The position numbers and the translations under genes are program-made. 8,218 bases of DNA from Treponema sp. (GTDB lineage Bacteria > Spirochaetota > Spirochaetia > Treponematales > Breznakiellaceae): contig WRAL01000047.1 of assembly GCA_009780285.1 (NCBI GenBank), positions 1-8,218 on the forward strand. The letters run 5' to 3'. Positions 5,755 through 8,218 of this stretch are shown here, piece after piece (position 1 is the stretch's first letter; each line of letters opens with the position of its first letter). Below the pieces are notes generated by a model. That model made no database searches, was not told the DNA's origin, and saw nothing but the letters and a program-made list of their open reading frames with translations.

Positions 5755-7512
5755 CTACCGATCGTTGGATTTGGGATCGATGGCGTCTCTCAGGCCATCT
5801 CCCATTGTATTAATGCTTATAACCGCAAGCCCTAAAACCGCGGCGGGGAAGACCCAACGCCACCAGTAGGTGCGAATCACGATGGAATCAACGCATTTGG
5901 CAAGCATATTTCCCCATGTAGGCGTAGGCTCGATCACGCCAAAACCCAAGAATGAAAGCGAGGATTCAAGCAGTATGCAAGCCGCCATGCTTAGGGTAAG
6001 GTTTACAAGAATGACCTGCAAAACATTAAGCAGGATATGCTTGAAAATTATCACCCTTTCGCGAACGCCCATAGCCTGCGCCGCCGTTACAAACTCGTTT
6101 TCCTTTTCGGAAAGGATCTGTCCGCGCGTGAGGCGGGCCAAATACGGCCAGTTAAGCACGCCTAAAATAACCATTATCATAACTATGCGCCCCGTTTCGG
6201 GAACCCTGTTCGCCAGGACGGACGCAAGAATAATGGCCAATGGGAAGAAAGGTATGGAGGAGATGACCTCGGCGACGCGCATCAGGAACATGTCAACCTT
6301 TCCGCCGTAATAGCCGGAAAGCCCGCCAATGATAATGCCGATAATCCCCGAGATGATTACCGAAATAAAGCCGACGGTAAGGCTTATGCGTCCGCCATAC
6401 ACCACGCGGGTAAACACGTCCCGGCCCCATTGATCCGTTCCCATCAAGTATCCGCGCTGTCCCCAGGTTACAAGCCTTCCGCGCGAATCGATGGCGGCGT
6501 TTTGATAGTAATCCGTAAAGAAAGCGCTGAAGCCGGAGCCGGACGGCGACCTAAGCTGGCCAAACATGTTATCGCCCCAGGCAAAAAGGGAGCCGTCGTC
6601 AAGAAGCGCGGTAAAATGCGCCCGCCCGCCCTGTATTTCCCTGATCCGGCCCTGAATTTCCTGCGGGACAACGGCCGCCGGATTGTAATCATTGCCCCAG
6701 GTTACAAGGCTCCCATCGTTAAGAAGCGCGGCGGCGACCTGATCCGTGGAAGCGACTCCGATCGCGCGCCCATTTACCCGCGAGGGAACGGCGGCGAACA
6801 TCGAGCCGGCCTCGGCAAGGGCCACGACGTTCGCGTCCTTGGTAAGGGCGATGACAGTCGAAATGTTTATCGCAAAATCTTGAAAATTGCCCTGATTGTC
6901 TCCGGGCCTGAATCTGAAAATATTCTCGTTGCCCCAGAAGTGAATCATTCCCTGATCGTCCAAGGCCGCGGTAACCTGGTAGCCCGCCTGAACGTCAACG
7001 ATGTTTCTGCCCCGGAGGCTTTCCGCGACGTCGATGATGCCAAGGCGGTTGTTGCCCCATGCGTGAACCCGGCCGTCCACGCCGACGGCGACGACGTGAT
7101 CGAAGCCGGCGGCGACAAGCCTTAGCTCTCCCATGTTCGCGGGCATGTCGCTCTTAATGCGCGGGTGCCGCGTGCCCCATGCGTGAAGCGCGCCGTTCCC
7201 GTCGATCCCGACGCCGAAGGTGGAGCCAAAATCCATGGTATAAAAATTGTTGGAAAGCGCCCTGGGTATGGAAAGATAGCTCATATCCGGGGGCAAATTC
7301 ATTCTTGTCGAATCCGTGTAGTTAAAATCAATGGGAAGAATAAACGAAAGGCCAAAGCATGCGACAAAAATGAAGATAAAAAGAGCCATGCCGGCCACGC
7401 TCAGTTTGCGCCCAAAGAAGTTCCGCATGGCCGTGCGCCCCGGACTTTGGACAAGCTCTTCCTTTATTAAAGACAGATCCGGAGCAGCGGCAGCATTTGT
7501 CGCTTCCTTCAT
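5755..7512 (-). CDS. oppC: peptide ABC transporter permease OppC/DppC with an RCC1-like propeller in its first external loop
   Basis: This is an inner-membrane channel subunit of 585 residues, about twice the usual 280-320. Residues 1-37 are cytoplasmic, with a basic MRNFFGRK before TM1 (about 39-61, the OppC_N region). Residues about 62-355 form an extracytoplasmic insert of seven RCC1-like units. The normal permease resumes exactly at the canonical MGTDQWGRDVFTRVVYGGR (357-375). The MetI domain follows with helices near 376-398, 408-433, 441-459, 495-518 and 553-570. The coupling EAA loop is at about 474-493 (FVTAAQAMGVRERVIIF). The conserved SSLSFLGFG motif is at 517-525 and the DGLRDAIDP ending is intact, so the permease part looks functional. 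Start 7512 has AGGAGG five bases upstream. No frameshift is seen at either insert boundary. The insert contains no cysteine. It sits between oppB and oppD with gaps of 9 and 6 bases. Confidence 0.95.
   Translation of the reverse strand: MKEATNAAAAPDLSLIKEELVQSPGRTAMRNFFGRKLSVAGMALFIFIFVACFGLSFILPIDFNYTDSTRMNLPPDMSYLSIPRALSNNFYTMDFGSTFGVGIDGNGALHAWGTRHPRIKSDMPANMGELRLVAAGFDHVVAVGVDGRVHAWGNNRLGIIDVAESLRGRNIVDVQAGYQVTAALDDQGMIHFWGNENIFRFRPGDNQGNFQDFAINISTVIALTKDANVVALAEAGSMFAAVPSRVNGRAIGVASTDQVAAALLNDGSLVTWGNDYNPAAVVPQEIQGRIREIQGGRAHFTALLDDGSLFAWGDNMFGQLRSPSGSGFSAFFTDYYQNAAIDSRGRLVTWGQRGYLMGTDQWGRDVFTRVVYGGRISLTVGFISVIISGIIGIIIGGLSGYYGGKVDMFLMRVAEVISSIPFFPLAIILASVLANRVPETGRIVMIMVILGVLNWPYLARLTRGQILSEKENEFVTAAQAMGVRERVIIFKHILLNVLQVILVNLTLSMAACILLESSLSFLGFGVIEPTPTWGNMLAKCVDSIVIRTYWWRWVFPAAVLGLAVISINTMGDGLRDAIDPKSNDR
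6454..7245 (-). repeat. seven RCC1-like repeats, about 120 bp each, within oppC
   Basis: This covers OppC residues about 90-353. The recurring core is A(L/V)xxDGxLxxWG. The Trp-Gly pair falls at residues 112, 152, 193, 272, 312 and 350. A degenerate unit sits where WG is expected near 232 (KDANVVALA), so spacings are 40, 41, about 39, 40, 40 and 38. Seven units is the number that closes an RCC1-type beta-propeller. Identity survives in the DNA: a shared 15-base stretch occurs at 7053-7067 and 7173-7187, exactly 120 bases apart. GCCCCAG followed by AAGAAGCGCGG recurs at 6574/6601 and 6694/6721, again 120 apart. RCC1-fold domains usually bind proteins or other ligands. Here the topology puts the domain outside the cytoplasmic membrane. 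Confidence 0.9.
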
Positions 7513-7517
7513 TTTTG

Positions 7518-7523
7518 CCTCCT
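7518..7523 (-). promoter_or_regulatory. ribosome binding site of oppC overlapping the oppB stop
   Basis: A consensus AGGAGG on the - strand lies five bases before the oppC ATG. Its first two bases are shared with the TAG stop of oppB (7522-7524). It is the strongest ribosome site in the operon, in front of the gene with the unusual insert. Confidence 0.85.
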
Positions 7524-8218
7524 ATTGCAGCCTTACGCGGGGATCAACCACCGTGTACAGAAGATCGATGATCAAATTCCCGATCAGCCCGAGAACCACG
7601 TAGAACATTGAGACGGTAAGGGCCACCGCGTAGTCGAATGCCAGTATCGAAGAAATCATCAGGTTGCCCATGCCATTCCACGAAAAGATGTTTTCGATCA
7701 TTATCGAGCCGCCGAAAAGGCCAATGACCCAGCCAACAAGAATCGTCACGAAGGGTATCAAGGAATTTCGGAAAGCGTGCGAGTACACGACCACTTTTTC
7801 GGAAAGGCCCTTCGCCCTGGCCGTTCTTACGTAGTCCTTTCGCAGGGCATCGATCATGGTCGCGCGGACGTAACGCGTAATGCTCGCAAGGCTGGTTATG
7901 ACCATTACCAAGACAGGCAGCACCATGTGCCGCACCCTGTCAAGAAACAGCGTGAGGCTGTCGCCCTGTATGCCGGGCGTCGCCGAACCGGCGACCGGAA
8001 ACCAGCCAAGCAGGACCGCGAATATCAAAAGCACGATAAGCCCGGTAACAAACACCGGTATGCTTACGCCCAGAATCGTCAGAACCTGAACCGTGCTGTC
8101 GTAAAGCGAGCCCTTCTTTACCGCGGTGGTTATCCCAAGCGGTATCGTAATAATAAAAACGATCACCATCGTGATGATGTTAAGGCGAATGGTGTTCGCC
8201 ATCGGCGCCTTTATTAGA
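7522..8218 (-). CDS. oppB: peptide ABC transporter permease OppB/DppB, 5'-truncated by window edge
   Basis: This is the partner channel subunit of OppC in the inner membrane. The frame stays open to the right edge: codons for LIKAP precede the ATG at 8202 in frame, so that Met is internal (family sequences read ...NTxRLNxxxxVxAxxxxIPLGI here). About 232 of an expected 310-330 residues are visible; TM1 and the first external region are missing. Visible helices are near 8190-8120, 8105-8000 (VLTILGVSIPVFVTGLIVLL), 7950-7880, 7765-7690 and 7630-7560. The EAA coupling loop reads YVRTARAKGLSEKVVVYSHA, and the family C-terminus VDPRVRLQ is present. No unusual insertion is seen in the visible part. 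The gene is upstream of oppC by 9 bases. Any substrate-binding protein gene and the operon promoter would lie beyond the right edge. Confidence 0.95.
   Translation of the reverse strand, partial: LIKAPMANTIRLNIITMVIVFIITIPLGITTAVKKGSLYDSTVQVLTILGVSIPVFVTGLIVLLIFAVLLGWFPVAGSATPGIQGDSLTLFLDRVRHMVLPVLVMVITSLASITRYVRATMIDALRKDYVRTARAKGLSEKVVVYSHAFRNSLIPFVTILVGWVIGLFGGSIMIENIFSWNGMGNLMISSILAFDYAVALTVSMFYVVLGLIGNLIIDLLYTVVDPRVRLQ

Noticed and set aside
6430..7125. 231-codon open frame on the + strand opposite the RCC1 region
   Set aside because: It mirrors the repeated codons of the propeller on the opposite strand, is rich in Arg, Gly and Val with no recognisable fold, and the - strand frame has clear domain evidence.

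Overview
The window is compact bacterial DNA, GC-rich by eye and not computed. Coding genes cover it almost end to end and no gap exceeds about 45 bases. No RNA genes, CRISPR arrays, insertion sequences or obvious mobile-element remnants were seen. The host is not resolved. Strong AGGAGG-type ribosome sites, an archaeal/fungal-type aspartate-semialdehyde dehydrogenase and the style of the alpha/beta hydrolase make me lean towards an anaerobic Spirochaetota (Treponema-like) lineage. A clostridial host is a serious alternative; I hold the Spirochaetota guess at roughly 0.4.

Left part, + strand (1-2036): the 3' two thirds of a ComM/YifB-type Mg-chelatase-like AAA+ ATPase runs in from the left edge. 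After 43 bases it is followed by an alpha/beta hydrolase with a complete Ser-Asp-His triad.

Right part, - strand (2033-8218): a tightly packed operon is read from the right edge towards the centre. Its order is oppB (5' end cut off) - oppC - oppD - oppF - a 65-residue membrane protein - asd. Gaps are 9, 6, 0, 1 and 13 bases, which suggests one message with translational coupling. OppB and OppC form the membrane channel and OppD and OppF the ATPase pair of a peptide/opine/nickel-family ABC importer. No substrate-binding protein gene is visible; it may lie upstream, beyond the right edge. Asd makes aspartate semialdehyde for lysine/diaminopimelate, threonine and methionine synthesis, so peptide uptake and amino-acid or cell-wall precursor synthesis appear to share a transcript. 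The two convergent gene groups meet at a 4-base stop-codon overlap (TTAG, 2033-2036).

The standout is the transporter. OppC carries a complete seven-unit RCC1-like beta-propeller, about 40 residues per unit, in the extracytoplasmic loop between its first membrane helix and the GTDxxGRD motif. Its partner OppF carries an extra segment of about 107 residues between Walker A and the Q-loop. Together they suggest a specialised Opp subfamily with an external propeller and a modified ATPase.
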